The position numbers were made by a program, and so were the translations under genes. A stretch of 6,727 nt of DNA from NCBI RefSeq assembly GCF_042684505.1, contig NZ_JBHULT010000002.1, forward strand, positions 1-6,727, written 5' to 3'. The first letter of the stretch is position 1. Every line of letters begins with the position of its first letter. The notes beneath the pieces were generated by a model. It saw only the letters and a program-made list of their open reading frames with translations, searched no databases and was not told where the DNA came from. Below, one piece after another: positions 1 to 6,727 of the stretch. Source of the stretch: Salinimicrobium flavum. GTDB taxonomy: Bacteria > Bacteroidota > Bacteroidia > Flavobacteriales > Flavobacteriaceae.

Positions 1-109
1 TTTCTTAATTTTTATTTTCCAACTATGTCAACGTTATTAGGTATGACATCTAGTAAGTAATCACGGCTTTACGGCCAACTGATCACTGAACACTGCATAC
101 TAACAGCTT
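1..109 (+). other. 23S-5S rRNA intergenic spacer
   Basis: This stretch lies directly upstream of the 5S gene and has no coding potential. It is A/T-rich at its start and contains a 6-bp stem, ATGTCA (25-30) with TGACAT (44-49), which could be a processing element. By position it should be the internal spacer of the rRNA operon. The first few bases could still belong to the 3' end of 23S rRNA, but too little is present to decide. No tRNA is seen. Confidence 0.6.
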
Positions 110-217
<108 letters not shown>

Positions 218-222
218 CTTTT

Positions 223-256
223 AAAGCCTCAACAGCAATGTTGAGGCTTTTTTTTT
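223..256 (+). terminator. Intrinsic terminator of the rRNA operon (T1)
   Basis: A perfect 12-bp stem (223-234 with 239-250) closes a GCAA tetraloop, and the 3' arm runs into nine consecutive T residues (248-256). This is a textbook Rho-independent terminator immediately after the 5S gene. Confidence 0.93.
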
Positions 257-288
257 GTTTAAAATTTAATGGGTTAAGCCCGTTAGCG

Positions 289-304
289 TCCCGATGCTTC
301 GGGA
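289..304. repeat. Palindrome TCCCGA-TGCT-TCGGGA
   Basis: A 6-bp perfect stem with a four-base loop sits where the intact 5S has CAGATG. The GATG of the parent sequence is still readable within it. It resembles short REP-like intergenic palindromes. Confidence 0.75.
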
Positions 305-324
305 GTACTGCTATCTTGTGGGAG

Positions 325-342
325 CCCCGATAGCTATCGGGG
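325..342. repeat. 18-bp perfect palindrome CCCCGATAGCTATCGGGG
   Basis: A fully self-complementary 18-mer replaces the AGTAT of the parent 5S sequence. The palindrome shares the CCCGAT/ATCGGG ends of the one at 289-304, so both may belong to one family of small mobile or amplifying palindromes. Confidence 0.8.
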
Positions 343-350
343 GTCGCCGC

Positions 351-370
351 CCTGCCTACCGGCAGGCAGG
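351..370. repeat. Palindrome CCTGCC-TACC-GGCAGG at the 5S 3' junction
   Basis: CCTGCC (351-356) pairs with GGCAGG (361-366), and an extra CAGG follows. It lies exactly between the 5S end (GCCGCC) and the 5S tail (CTTTCTTTT), which are adjacent in the intact gene. Confidence 0.75.
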
Positions 371-447
371 CTTTCTTTTAAACCCTTCATCATGAATTTG
401 ATGAAGGGTTTTTTTATGCCCTAAACTCAAATCTGGAAACGACCGTC
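370..447 (+). repeat. 78-bp direct repeat, copy 1
   Basis: This block matches 701-778 at all but two positions (421 C versus 752 A, and 444 C versus 775 T). It contains the 5S tail, terminator T2 and about 30 bp of unique-looking sequence beginning ATGCC. The spacing between copies is 331 bp, which indicates a fairly recent segmental duplication. Confidence 0.92.
380..415 (+). terminator. Intrinsic terminator T2 after 5S remnant 2
   Basis: A 13-bp perfect stem (380-392 with 399-411) has a six-base loop and runs into a seven-T tract (409-415). It differs in sequence from T1 but sits in the same place relative to the 5S-type tail. Confidence 0.88.
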
Positions 448-457
448 AACACCCCTG

Positions 458-490
458 CCTGCCCGTACCCTTCGGGCAGGCTTTCTTTTA
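458..490 (+). repeat. Palindrome plus 5S tail (remnant 3)
   Basis: CCTGCCCG (458-465) pairs with CGGGCAGG (473-480). The 5S tail CTTTCTTTTA (481-490) follows directly. Nothing of the 5S body remains, so this unit is the most reduced of the three derivatives. Confidence 0.75.
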
Positions 491-491
491 G

Positions 492-524
492 AAGACCCTT
501 ACAGCAATGTAAGGGTCTTTTTTT
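492..524 (+). terminator. Intrinsic terminator T3
   Basis: A 12-bp perfect stem (492-503 with 508-519) has a GCAA tetraloop and a seven-T tract (518-524). Stem length, loop and the bases next to the loop (ACA-GCAA-TGT) match T1, while the stem base sequence differs by compensatory changes. T1 and T3 thus appear to be divergent copies of one terminator. Confidence 0.88.
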
Positions 525-525
525 G

Positions 526-620
526 TTTGCAACAAATTTGTATTGGAGAGTCCCGAGTCGCCAGGGCTCTCGGGATTAAATCCCACATCTTTAAACCCTG
601 CGCCCTTTGTGCTTGTGTTT
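526..620. other. Non-coding linker with small palindromes
   Basis: No gene is seen. There is a 10-bp perfect palindrome ACAAATTTGT (532-541). There is also a hairpin with TCCCGAG (551-557) pairing with CTCGGGA (569-575). The latter shares the TCCCGA motif with the palindrome at 289-304. Confidence 0.55.
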
Positions 621-647
621 AAAGGTGGTCATTAATATGTCGCCGCC
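621..647 (+). pseudogene. Minimal 5S rRNA remnant (copy 4), helix I only
   Basis: AAAGGTGGTCAT resembles the 5' end of the intact 5S (109-120). It is joined almost directly to ATATGTCGCCGCC, which resembles the 5S 3' end (202-214). About 80 internal bases are missing. The result keeps both strands of helix I but nothing of the rest, so it is an internally deleted 5S derivative. Confidence 0.75.
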
Positions 648-702
648 CCGCCCGTACCGAATGGTACGTTCGGGCAGTCCCGCCTGTACCGTTCGGGCAG
701 GC
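648..702. repeat. Two consecutive REP-like palindromes at the 5S 3' junction
   Basis: The first palindrome has outer arms GCCCG (650-654) and CGGGC (671-675), with GTACC-GAAT-GGTAC inside. The second has GCCTG (682-686) pairing with CAGGC (698-702). Both contain a TACCG core like the palindrome at 458-480. They are again inserted between GCCGCC and CTTTCTTTT. Confidence 0.7.
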
Positions 703-778
703 TTTCTTTTAAACCCTTCATCATGAATTTGATGAAGGGTTTTTTTATGCCATAAACTCAAATCTGGAAACGACTGTC
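701..778 (+). repeat. 78-bp direct repeat, copy 2
   Basis: This block matches 370-447 with two substitutions, and includes the 5S tail, a terminator and the ATGCC-start flank. Downstream of the repeat the two copies diverge completely: the first enters unit 3 and the second enters the palindrome at 776-793. Confidence 0.92.
711..746 (+). terminator. Intrinsic terminator T4 (copy of T2)
   Basis: Identical in sequence to T2: a 13-bp stem (711-723 with 730-742), a six-base loop and a T tract. It closes the last 5S-derived unit. Confidence 0.87.
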
Positions 779-793
779 CGCCCTACGGCGGAC
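776..793. repeat. Palindrome GTCCGCC-CTAC-GGCGGAC
   Basis: A 7-bp perfect stem with a four-base loop starts in the last three bases of the 78-bp repeat copy. It resembles the other GC-rich palindromes here in size and geometry but not in sequence. Confidence 0.75.
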
Positions 794-825
794 GGAGAGG
801 GTCTTCTTTCGGGAAACTGTCTTCA
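790..825 (+). repeat. Pyrimidine-rich ~36-bp motif, copy A
   Basis: Begins GGACGGAGAGGGTCTTC and continues TTTCGGGAAAC. It aligns without gaps to copies B (841-876) and C (1094-1129). Copies A and C share the preceding GGAC. Function is unknown. Confidence 0.6.
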
Positions 826-837
826 AAAATCAGCCAA

Positions 838-883
838 ATCGGGGAGGGTTTTCTTTCCCAAAATTCTCTTCAGGAACCCCGAT
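838..883. repeat. Hairpin enclosing motif copy B
   Basis: ATCGGGG (838-844) pairs with CCCCGAT (877-883) and encloses copy B of the pyrimidine-rich motif (841-876), which reads GGGGAGGGTTTTC then TTTCCCAAAA. The arm CCCCGAT directly abuts the REP-like hairpin at 884-906. Confidence 0.5.
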
Positions 884-906
884 GGCGCGGATTTATAATC
901 CGTGCC
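884..906. repeat. REP-like 10-bp hairpin
   Basis: GGCGCGGATT (884-893) pairs with AATCCGTGCC (897-906) over ten positions, including one G-T pair (887 with 903), around a three-base loop. The compact GC-rich stem resembles repetitive extragenic palindromes. No T tract follows, so it is not a canonical terminator. Confidence 0.6.
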
Positions 907-951
907 GGCTAATACCAGGAGCATTCTGCTAACGACAGACCACCCCGTCTC

Positions 952-1019
952 CGCCTTCCGGCGAATCCACCCCTCCTTTCCCTGCGGGTAGGAGGGGAAC
1001 CCTTAAGCAATAAGCTTAA
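952..1019. repeat. Cluster of three consecutive hairpins
   Basis: CGCC-TTCC-GGCG lies at 952-963. CCCCTCCT (970-977) pairs with AGGAGGGG (990-997) as a perfect 8-bp stem. TTAAGC (1003-1008) pairs with GCTTAA (1014-1019). The cluster resembles a compound REP-type intergenic element and also explains the Arg/Gly-rich meaningless reading on the minus strand here. There is no coding evidence. Confidence 0.5.
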
Positions 1020-1093
1020 TTGAAATTGATTGTCCTGGTTTTTCCTTTTCATGGAGGGTGCTTTTATCCGGAAAATCCCTCTAGGAGCAAGCT

Positions 1094-1129
1094 GGACGGG
1101 GAGGGTCTTCTTTCCGGAAACCTTCTTAT
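1094..1129 (+). repeat. Pyrimidine-rich ~36-bp motif, copy C
   Basis: Begins GGACGGGGAGGGTCTTC and continues TTTCCGGAAACC. It is the third gap-free copy of the motif at 790-825 and 841-876, about 300 bp from the first. Confidence 0.6.
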
Positions 1130-1317
1130 TTTTTATTCCGAAAGCTTCACTCTTACGTAAATTATTTTTTCCCAAAAAACCGGCCTTTTTCTCCTTTAAC
1201 ACCAGATTCATATTAATTATGATCTGGAACACTATAATCGGTAAAAATCTCATTATTCTTTCCTTTTTTTAATGGATTTTTAAATCCTGTCAAATTTAAA
1301 AAATGGAGGTTAAGTGA
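1130..1317. other. Gene-free A/T-rich region before the first leader
   Basis: No convincing gene is seen on either strand. The one clear structure is an imperfect inverted repeat, CCAGA (1202-1206) plus TCAT (1208-1211) against ATGA plus TCTGG (1219-1227). It forms nine pairs with one bulged T and a seven-base loop. It might be a regulator site or a hairpin, but nothing identifies a partner. Confidence 0.45.
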
Positions 1318-1346
1318 TTGATATTAAATAAATTGTATTATATTTA
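1318..1346 (+). promoter_or_regulatory. Putative Bacteroidota-type promoter of the first adhesin gene
   Basis: TTG (1318-1320) and TATATTTA (1339-1346) are separated by 18 bases. The known Bacteroidota consensus is TTTG, about 19 bases, then TAnnTTTG; the second element matches it at all but its last base. Initiation here would give a leader of roughly 265 nt. The region is very A/T-rich, so a chance match is possible. Confidence 0.35.
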
Positions 1347-1619
1347 TATGTGCCCAGGAAAAGATTTTTGGGATAAAATATCGAAGTTCTTCTGCCGCTT
1401 CCCTCAAAGCGGAAAATAGTAAATCCTTCCCCCTTAAGGATCCGGTTTTCCCCCAATGGCTCACTGCCATTTTGAAGGTTTCCTTTTTCCTTCCTCTACG
1501 GAAAAAGTTGGTTTTCCCCTTTCACGATTTTTTTAGTCTTGCGTAAGCAGGAATAGCAGCTCCAATCTATTTCCTACGGTTTTGGTTATGGAATATTATT
1601 AACCAAAAATTAAATTATT
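1347..1619 (+). promoter_or_regulatory. Long structured 5' leader of the first adhesin gene
   Basis: The gene-free leader holds four successive small hairpins: CCGCTT/AAGCGG (1395-1412), ATCCTT/AAGGAT (1423-1441), AATGGC/GCCATT (1455-1471) and CTTTTTCC/GGAAAAAG (1483-1507). Pyrimidine-rich linkers separate them. Its last ~140 bp resembles the leader of the second adhesin gene (5374-5521), with shared blocks GAAAAAGTT, TTTCCCCTTT, ATTTTTT, GCAGGA and TTATTAACCAAAA in the same order. This suggests shared regulation of the two genes. It does not match any riboswitch I recognise. Confidence 0.5.
1580..1608. promoter_or_regulatory. Perfect 9-bp inverted repeat before the start codon
   Basis: TTTTGGTTA (1580-1588) and TAACCAAAA (1600-1608) flank an 11-base spacer. 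The right arm ends 11 bases before the ATG. The second adhesin gene has the related TGGTTA/TAACCA repeat (5488-5507) at the same distance from its start. It could be an mRNA hairpin affecting translation or a dimeric regulator's operator. Confidence 0.6.
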
Positions 1620-4600
1620 ATGAAAGATTTTACGATGGGTCCTGTTACGACAGGATCGGGTAGTTGGTATGGAAAATGGAAAAATGATATTATCTTTCCG
1701 CTTTTGACAATAATTCTCTTTCTCATTCCATTTAATGATATTTTTGCTCAAAAAACTACAGCCGAAAATATCCAGGGAATTGCACCGGTAATTACTCCTC
1801 CCGGAGGATTTGAAATTGACGGTAATGCTTATGCGGAAACCGCGGGCGATTGGGAATCTGATGCAATTAATGAATCAGCAGGGTTGTTTCTAAGTACACT
1901 AACTCCTGAAGATTTTGACACGGGTACACCCGAATTTTTATTCGATCCCGAATATAGGGCAATGTCTTTCTTTTATAGAGATGGAATTACCAATAACGAT
2001 CCTACTATTTTTACCAGCTCTAATAAAATAGATGACGATCCTGAAACCTATACCTGGGGGGCTGGTTCTTCTCCAAACAAAAATGAGATACAAACTGCGG
2101 CCGTCCACTTTACTTATGGTGATGACTCCTTCTTGGATTCTGAAGGTGTGCCATATACTAATTCTGACGACCTGTGGGTTATTTTTGCTGCAGATCGTCA
2201 AGTGACCAATGGAAGTAGTTATATTGACTTTGAGTTTTTGCAAAATTCATTGATCAGGACAGGATTAGAAGCAGGTGAAGGCGGATTTGAATCTGAAGGA
2301 AATGACGGTGGACGAACCCTTGGAGATCTTTTGGTTACTGTTGAATTTACACAGGGAGGTGCAGCTGCGAAGGTGGTCATTAGAGAATGGGTGTTTGAAG
2401 GCGGGGAATATTTTTATAAAGAATTTGCTAATTATCCTGAGAATACCATTTTCGGAACCGTAAATACTGAAGAAACCGTAGTACCCTGGCCAGTTTATTT
2501 CACTGAACCATTAGAGAATGGATTATACCAATATGAGATTAACCAATGGGCAGAAGGTGCGGTTAACTTATCTCATTATTTTGGGAATGATGATCCTTGT
2601 CGCAGTATAAGCACAATGTTTGTAAGAACCAGAACATCAGGTTCTTCAGGCACTTCTGAACTTAAGGATTTTCCAAGACTTGAGCAACTCTCCATTAATC
2701 TAACTCCCGAAATTTCCTTTGATGACCCTGATCCAATCTGTGAACCCGGAACGGTTAATCTAGAGGACATAGAGGTAGCAGGTTGTGAGGACGGTACCCT
2801 AAGTTACTGGTTGGACATTACCTTCCAAAATGCGGTGCCCGATCCTACTGCTGTGGGAGATGGAACTTATTACATCAAGTGTACCAACAACCAGAATGCA
2901 CAATGTTATGATATCCAACCGGTAACAGTTGTGGTCAATCCAAATCCTGTGCCGATGGTTGATGATGAAGCTGAATGTGAGGGAGACACTGCCACATTTA
3001 GTACAGAAGACCTTGGTACAGGCTTTAGTTACCAATGGTATCTCAATGATGTTTTAATTGACGGGGCTGACAGTTATTCCTATACTACAGGTGCATTAAC
3101 CCTTGAAGAAGATGGTGATGTTTACAAAGTAAGGGTCACAAACGATGAAACTTCCTGTTTTGGAGAAGAATCAGGTACTTTGACCGTGAATGCAAATCCG
3201 GTGCCTGTGGTCGATGATGAAGCAGCTTGTGAAGGGGATACCGCCACCTTTAGCACCGCAGATCTCGGCGCAGATTTCAGTTATCAGTGGTATTTGAATG
3301 ATGGTATTATTGAGGGAGCCACCGGTTTCAGTTATACAACCGCTGCCTTAACTCTTGCCGATGATGGTGATGTTTATAAAGTAATCGTAACCAATGACAT
3401 TACTTCCTGTTATGGGGAAGATGCAGGTACCTTGAGTGTATATGAAAATCCTGTACCAGTGGTTGATGATGAAGCCGAATGTGAGGGAGACACCGCTACT
3501 TTCAGTACAGCAGACCTTGGGTCAGGATTCAGTTACCAATGGTACCTCAATGATGTTATTATTGAGGGAGCTGACAGCTTCAGTTATACTACCGCCGCGT
3601 TGACTATGGATGATAGTGGTGACGTATACAAAGTGGTCGTTACTAATGATGGAACAACTTGTTACGGAGAAGACTCCGGTACGCTTACAGTGGATCCAAA
3701 TCCGGTTCCTGTGGTTGATGACGAGGCTGAATGTGAAGGTGATACAGCTACTTTCAGCACTCCTGACCTTGGAGCAGGTTTTAGTTATGAATGGTATTTG
3801 AATGATGTGCTGATTGACGGAGCTACCGCTAACAGTTTTACTACAGGCGCCTTGACTCTTGGTGAGGATGGTGATGTGTATAAGGTTGTGGTTACTAATG
3901 ATGCCACCGGTTGTTACGGAGAAGATTCCGGCACACTTACAGTGAATCCTAACCCTGTTCCTGTGGTTGATAATGAGGCTGAATGTGAAGGAGATCCCGT
4001 TACTTTCAGTACACCAGACCTTGGAGCAGATTTCAGTTACCAGTGGTACCTGGATGATGTTATGATTGATGGAGCTACCAGCTATTCCTATAATATACCG
4101 GAATTAAGTCTAAGTCAGAACGGAGGAGTATACAAAGTAGTAGTGACCAATGATATCACTGGATGTTACGGAGAGGATTCCGGAACACTCACTGTTTACG
4201 AAGATCCAAATTGTATAGCATCCAACAGCGGTCCTGTTTGTATGGGAGACGATGTTATGCTTTACGAAACCGGAGGAGATGCAGTTAGCTGGTTATGGAG
4301 TAGTGATGGTGCAGCAACTTTTGATAACAATACTCTTCAAAATCCAACTGCCAGTGGCGCAGTAAATGGAGAGATCTTCACAGTGATGGTGACAAGTGCA
4401 GATGGCTGTACTTCCACTTGTACAACTACAGTAACAGTGGAGATCTGTGATCAGGAGGCTTGTACCCTTGGTTACTGGAAAAACCATACTGACCGTTGGG
4501 CTTGTTGGTCTACCTGTACCTTGTATAGTGAGGTCTTCGGAATCGACTTCTCAGTTTATTCCGGAAATCCTGATGATGCAGATCTAACGCTGTTAGAAGC

Positions 4601-5129
4601 GCTTAATTTAGGAGGTGGAGGAATTTACAACCTTGCCCGTCAGTCAGTAGCGGCCTTGTTGAATGAGTGTCATGGAGACATAAGTTATCCATATTCAGGT
4701 GATTTGGTTGAGGATGTGTATAATGCCTTTGTGGGAGGTTATGCCGGTCAATTAGCAGATGAACTGGATATGATCAATAACGCTTATGAGTGTCCAATGT
4801 TTGGAAGTAGCGCTACTACCGCGCCTTCTGATAGTTGCGAGTCAACTCCGGCTTCCTCAGTGGATGCCTCAGCAGGTATTAGTGTTTCTCCGGTTCCATT
4901 TAAGGATGTCTTGAACATCAGGTATGAATTTGACTATGAGTCAGAAGCCCATATTCAGATATTTGACCTGAGAGGAAACCTTGTGAAATCTCACAAAGAA
5001 TCTAACGCCGGATTTGGTAAAGTGACTACACTTAATGCCGACTTCGTACGTGGAGAACAGATGTATATCATTAAGGTAACTACAAATAAAGGTACCTATA
5101 CCAAGAATGTAGTTTCCGGAAAACAATAA
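1620..5129 (+). CDS. Multidomain Ig-repeat surface protein secreted by T9SS (adhesin-like)
   Basis: An 1169-residue secreted protein, probably an adhesin. Seen in order: an extended signal peptide (residues 1-43, hydrophobic core about 24-38, likely cleaved IFA|Q); a beta-rich N-terminal region (about 64-360) including GDLLVTVEFTQGG at 235-247; one Ig-like domain (about 364-440); five tandem 84-residue Ig-like repeats (442-861) with Cys-Trp-Cys spacing (453, 473 and 513 in the first); another Ig/PKD-like domain (862-945); a Cys-containing domain with GYWKNH (951-956), LEALNLGGGG (992-1001) and C1058; and a C-terminal T9SS sorting domain (1087-1169: SPVPFKDVLNI, IFDLRGNLV, end KNVVSGKQ). Known for the family: such domains direct outer-membrane export and surface anchoring. 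The start is chosen because the second gene shares MKDFT[M/I]G and its upstream spacing; no Shine-Dalgarno is seen. The protein is acidic. The ligand is unknown and no enzymatic motif is visible. Confidence 0.93.
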   Translation: MKDFTMGPVTTGSGSWYGKWKNDIIFPLLTIILFLIPFNDIFAQKTTAENIQGIAPVITPPGGFEIDGNAYAETAGDWESDAINESAGLFLSTLTPEDFDTGTPEFLFDPEYRAMSFFYRDGITNNDPTIFTSSNKIDDDPETYTWGAGSSPNKNEIQTAAVHFTYGDDSFLDSEGVPYTNSDDLWVIFAADRQVTNGSSYIDFEFLQNSLIRTGLEAGEGGFESEGNDGGRTLGDLLVTVEFTQGGAAAKVVIREWVFEGGEYFYKEFANYPENTIFGTVNTEETVVPWPVYFTEPLENGLYQYEINQWAEGAVNLSHYFGNDDPCRSISTMFVRTRTSGSSGTSELKDFPRLEQLSINLTPEISFDDPDPICEPGTVNLEDIEVAGCEDGTLSYWLDITFQNAVPDPTAVGDGTYYIKCTNNQNAQCYDIQPVTVVVNPNPVPMVDDEAECEGDTATFSTEDLGTGFSYQWYLNDVLIDGADSYSYTTGALTLEEDGDVYKVRVTNDETSCFGEESGTLTVNANPVPVVDDEAACEGDTATFSTADLGADFSYQWYLNDGIIEGATGFSYTTAALTLADDGDVYKVIVTNDITSCYGEDAGTLSVYENPVPVVDDEAECEGDTATFSTADLGSGFSYQWYLNDVIIEGADSFSYTTAALTMDDSGDVYKVVVTNDGTTCYGEDSGTLTVDPNPVPVVDDEAECEGDTATFSTPDLGAGFSYEWYLNDVLIDGATANSFTTGALTLGEDGDVYKVVVTNDATGCYGEDSGTLTVNPNPVPVVDNEAECEGDPVTFSTPDLGADFSYQWYLDDVMIDGATSYSYNIPELSLSQNGGVYKVVVTNDITGCYGEDSGTLTVYEDPNCIASNSGPVCMGDDVMLYETGGDAVSWLWSSDGAATFDNNTLQNPTASGAVNGEIFTVMVTSADGCTSTCTTTVTVEICDQEACTLGYWKNHTDRWACWSTCTLYSEVFGIDFSVYSGNPDDADLTLLEALNLGGGGIYNLARQSVAALLNECHGDISYPYSGDLVEDVYNAFVGGYAGQLADELDMINNAYECPMFGSSATTAPSDSCESTPASSVDASAGISVSPVPFKDVLNIRYEFDYESEAHIQIFDLRGNLVKSHKESNAGFGKVTTLNADFVRGEQMYIIKVTTNKGTYTKNVVSGKQ
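2943..4202 (+). repeat. Five tandem 252-bp repeats encoding 84-residue Ig-like modules
   Basis: Units start at 2943, 3195, 3447, 3699 and 3951, each exactly 252 bp with no length variation. Each begins NPVP, then V(D)D(D/N)EAxCEGD, a YxWYLxD core and VYKVxVTND, and ends near C[Y/F]GE and GTL. The fifth is the most divergent. At the DNA level the units differ at many third codon positions while the protein motifs stay nearly constant, so this is not a recent perfect duplication. Confidence 0.95.
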
Positions 5130-5149
5130 ACTTAATTAACCTAAAAAAG

Positions 5150-5183
5150 AAAGCAGCCGGAAACGGCTGCTTTTGTTTTTTTT
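5150..5183 (+). terminator. Intrinsic terminator of the first adhesin gene
   Basis: A 10-bp stem, AAAGCAGCCG (5150-5159) with CGGCTGCTTT (5164-5173), closes a GAAA tetraloop. It is followed by T-rich sequence interrupted by one G. It lies 20 bases after the stop codon and should separate this transcript from the next gene. Confidence 0.92.
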
Positions 5184-5521
5184 AACTAAACCGGACAAAA
5201 TATCCCGAAACAGGTAATTTTGGATAAAATAATATTAAATTTTAACAAACACATGTTCCTGATTGTTAGAATTTTATGTAAATTCAGGATGAGATTCACC
5301 ACTGCTTACCAGTTCTCCCGGTGAAGATCTTTCCCCACCTATTCAAGGCTTCCCCGGCCTGTTGTTGTTCTTCCTTTTTCCGATCCTCCTCAAAGAAAAA
5401 GTTATTTCCCCTTTTGAATTTTTTGTGAACTGCTTATGGCAGGATGATCGCCCTGGTCTCTCCTCTTGAAGTTACTCTCTTTTGTTCTGGTTAGTATTTA
5501 TTAACCAAAACACTATTAATT
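5184..5521 (+). promoter_or_regulatory. Intergenic leader of the second adhesin gene
   Basis: No gene is seen in this stretch. The part from about 5374 is related to the first gene's leader, including a CTTTTTC (5374-5380)/GAAAAAG (5395-5401) stem and the shared blocks listed for that leader. Upstream is a separate hairpin, GAATTT/AAATTC (5269-5285). I could not pick a convincing promoter: TTTTGG (5218-5223) and TAAATTTT (5236-5243) are plausible elements, but their spacing is short for the Bacteroidota consensus. Confidence 0.5.
5488..5507. promoter_or_regulatory. Inverted repeat before the second start codon
   Basis: TGGTTA (5488-5493) and TAACCA (5502-5507) flank eight bases. The following AAA completes the TTATTAACCAAAA block shared with 1596-1608, which again ends 11 bases before the ATG. 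It is a shorter version of the repeat at 1580-1608. Confidence 0.55.
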
Positions 5522-6727
5522 ATGAAAGATTTTACGATTGGAGCCTTTTCAGGAAAAGGAAAAAAAATTCCGAAAGCTCCGCAAGAATCAGAAACGAAGA
5601 CGTGGAAAAATGTGATGTTTTATTTCTTGTTCGTGTTTATTTTAGGAAATAATTATTTATATGCTCAACTTCCTCCATGTCCGACTACTACACAAATTTG
5701 TATTGATGGTGATCCTGATGATTGGGATGCACTTCACAACGCTACAACTACTGCGCCAACATACTCTCATACACCTGATCCTTTCGGCGGAGGGGTCTTA
5801 GATGATCAATTTACTCAAGGCTCAAAGGATTATTTTGAAGCATCAAGTTTAAATTGGGCAGATGGACAAACAAAGGCAAAAAACGATATTGCTAATGCGG
5901 CGGCTTTTATCGAAAATGGTTATTTAAAGTTTGCAGGTGATAAAACTTCAAACAATGGAGATTCTCAAATTGGATTCTGGTTCTATCTCAATAATACAAG
6001 TCCACAACCGGACGGTTCGTTTGCACCGGAACACGCAATTGGAGATCTGTTAGTCTTAATAAACTTTACGGGGGGTGGTAGTACTCCTAATTTATTGGTG
6101 TATCAGTGGGTAGGGGGAACTGATAAAAAGCCTTCTAACTTGATAGATGTTACCCAATCAGGAATAGGTTTTGCTAAGCAAAACGCTGGTGGTGAAGAGG
6201 TACCGGAGGGTTGGTTGTTTCCTACTTTGACCTACGATTCAAACAATTTTTTTGAAGGCTATGTAGATCTTAATGAACTTCCCGAGGGATCATCATTTTG
6301 TTTTAGCCAGTTTATGGTAGAAGGTAGATCTTCCCAAACACTTGAAGCTTCATTAGATGATTTTGCTTCAGGACAGTTTGATGTTAAACCTAGCGTGGAA
6401 GTTAATAGTCCTGTAGTATGTTCATCTGATCTTCCTGCGACAATTACTGCTACACCCGAAAGTGGTTCAGTGGGAGATTATAATTATAGTTGGACTGTAC
6501 CAATGGGAGTAAGTGATCCTGGTAACGTGGCAAGTTTTAATGCAAGTACAGCTGGAACATATAGTGTAATTATAACTTATAAATCACTAGGAGGAATAAT
6601 TGACTGTCCATCTGAAACAGCTAGTGGTACTTTAACGATCAACCAGAATCCTACAGTTTCTGTAAATAGTCCAGTTGTATGTTCGGCTGATCTACCAGCC
6701 ACCATTACTGCGACTCCGAGTCCTGCA
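5522..6727 (+). CDS. Second adhesin-like surface protein, 5' part only
   Basis: An open frame of 402 codons without a stop, cut by the window end. It starts MKDFTIG like the upstream gene, has an extended signal peptide (1-48, core about 31-42, likely cleaved YA|Q), then a beta-rich N-terminal domain (about 57-290). That domain contains NDIANAA (121-127), FAGDKTSNNGDSQIGFWF (137-154), GDLLVLINFTGGG (174-186) and YQWVGG. The upstream protein has matching NEIQTAA, NGSSYIDFEF-type and GDLLVTVEFTQGG segments, so the domains are homologous. An Ig/PKD-like repeat array follows: VNSPVVCS at 294-301 recurs at 381-388, a period of 87 residues. Known for such proteins: long repeat arrays ending in a T9SS domain or fused to SprB-type C termini. 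Which applies here is not visible. No Shine-Dalgarno is seen; the start rests on the shared N terminus and leader. Confidence 0.9.
   Translation, partial: MKDFTIGAFSGKGKKIPKAPQESETKTWKNVMFYFLFVFILGNNYLYAQLPPCPTTTQICIDGDPDDWDALHNATTTAPTYSHTPDPFGGGVLDDQFTQGSKDYFEASSLNWADGQTKAKNDIANAAAFIENGYLKFAGDKTSNNGDSQIGFWFYLNNTSPQPDGSFAPEHAIGDLLVLINFTGGGSTPNLLVYQWVGGTDKKPSNLIDVTQSGIGFAKQNAGGEEVPEGWLFPTLTYDSNNFFEGYVDLNELPEGSSFCFSQFMVEGRSSQTLEASLDDFASGQFDVKPSVEVNSPVVCSSDLPATITATPESGSVGDYNYSWTVPMGVSDPGNVASFNASTAGTYSVIITYKSLGGIIDCPSETASGTLTINQNPTVSVNSPVVCSADLPATITATPSPA
6395..6727 (+). repeat. 261-bp Ig/PKD-like repeats, second unit truncated by window
   Basis: The first unit (6395-6655) and the start of a second (from 6656) encode nearly the same opening, VNSPVVCS[S/A]DLPATITATP, with the two codings differing mainly at third codon positions. 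The array probably continues beyond the window. Confidence 0.85.

Larger units (their letters stand above)
273..351 (+). pseudogene. 5S rRNA remnant (copy 2) interrupted by palindromes
   Basis: Three blocks match the intact 5S gene exactly and in order: 273-288 equals 159-174, 305-324 equals 181-200, and 343-351 equals 206-214. The 5' half of 5S is absent. Between the blocks, short 5S stretches are replaced by perfect palindromes (289-304 and 325-342), and a third palindrome follows at 351-370. The 5S tail CTTTCTTTTAAA then resumes at 371-382. With no 5' strand of helix I and both loop E strands replaced, this cannot fold as a working 5S rRNA. It is best read as a decayed duplicate of the upstream gene. 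Confidence 0.85.

Overview
The window looks like a stretch of a Bacteroidota chromosome, most likely a marine-type member of the Flavobacteriia. The signs are an A/T-rich genome without Shine-Dalgarno sequences before the genes, a Bacteroidota-like 5S rRNA, intergenic space full of small palindromes, and a large secreted protein ending in a type IX secretion system (T9SS) sorting domain. This placement comes from motifs read by eye, not from a database search.

Layout. (1) 1-256: distal end of a ribosomal RNA operon, with a 23S-5S spacer, an intact 5S rRNA gene (110-217) and a strong intrinsic terminator. (2) 257-793: a non-coding tract built from three decayed 5S-derived units. Each ends in the same CTTTCTTTT tail plus a terminator hairpin, and each carries GC-rich palindromes at the same junction. 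Two of the units share a 78-bp near-identical block (370-447 and 701-778). (3) 794-1317: gene-free sequence with three copies of a ~36-bp pyrimidine-rich motif and several REP-like hairpins. (4) 1318-1619: putative promoter and a long leader with four consecutive hairpins and a perfect 9-bp inverted repeat 11 nt before the start codon. (5) 1620-5129: a 1169-residue modular surface protein. It has an extended signal peptide, a beta-rich N-terminal region, Ig-like domains including five tandem 84-residue repeats, a Cys-containing GYWKNH domain and a T9SS C-terminal domain. (6) 5150-5183: terminator. (7) 5184-5521: a second leader related to the first. (8) 5522-6727: the first 402 codons of a second, paralogous surface protein that runs off the window.

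The two proteins appear to belong to one family of secreted adhesin-like proteins. They share a related 5' leader, an almost identical 5' coding end (MKDFT[M/I]G), an extended signal peptide and a recognisably related N-terminal domain, then diverge into different Ig-like repeat arrays. The first gene has its own terminator and the second its own leader, so they are probably separate transcription units under common control rather than one operon. The most unusual features are the palindrome-invaded 5S remnants and the shared leader plus N-terminal tag of the two surface proteins.
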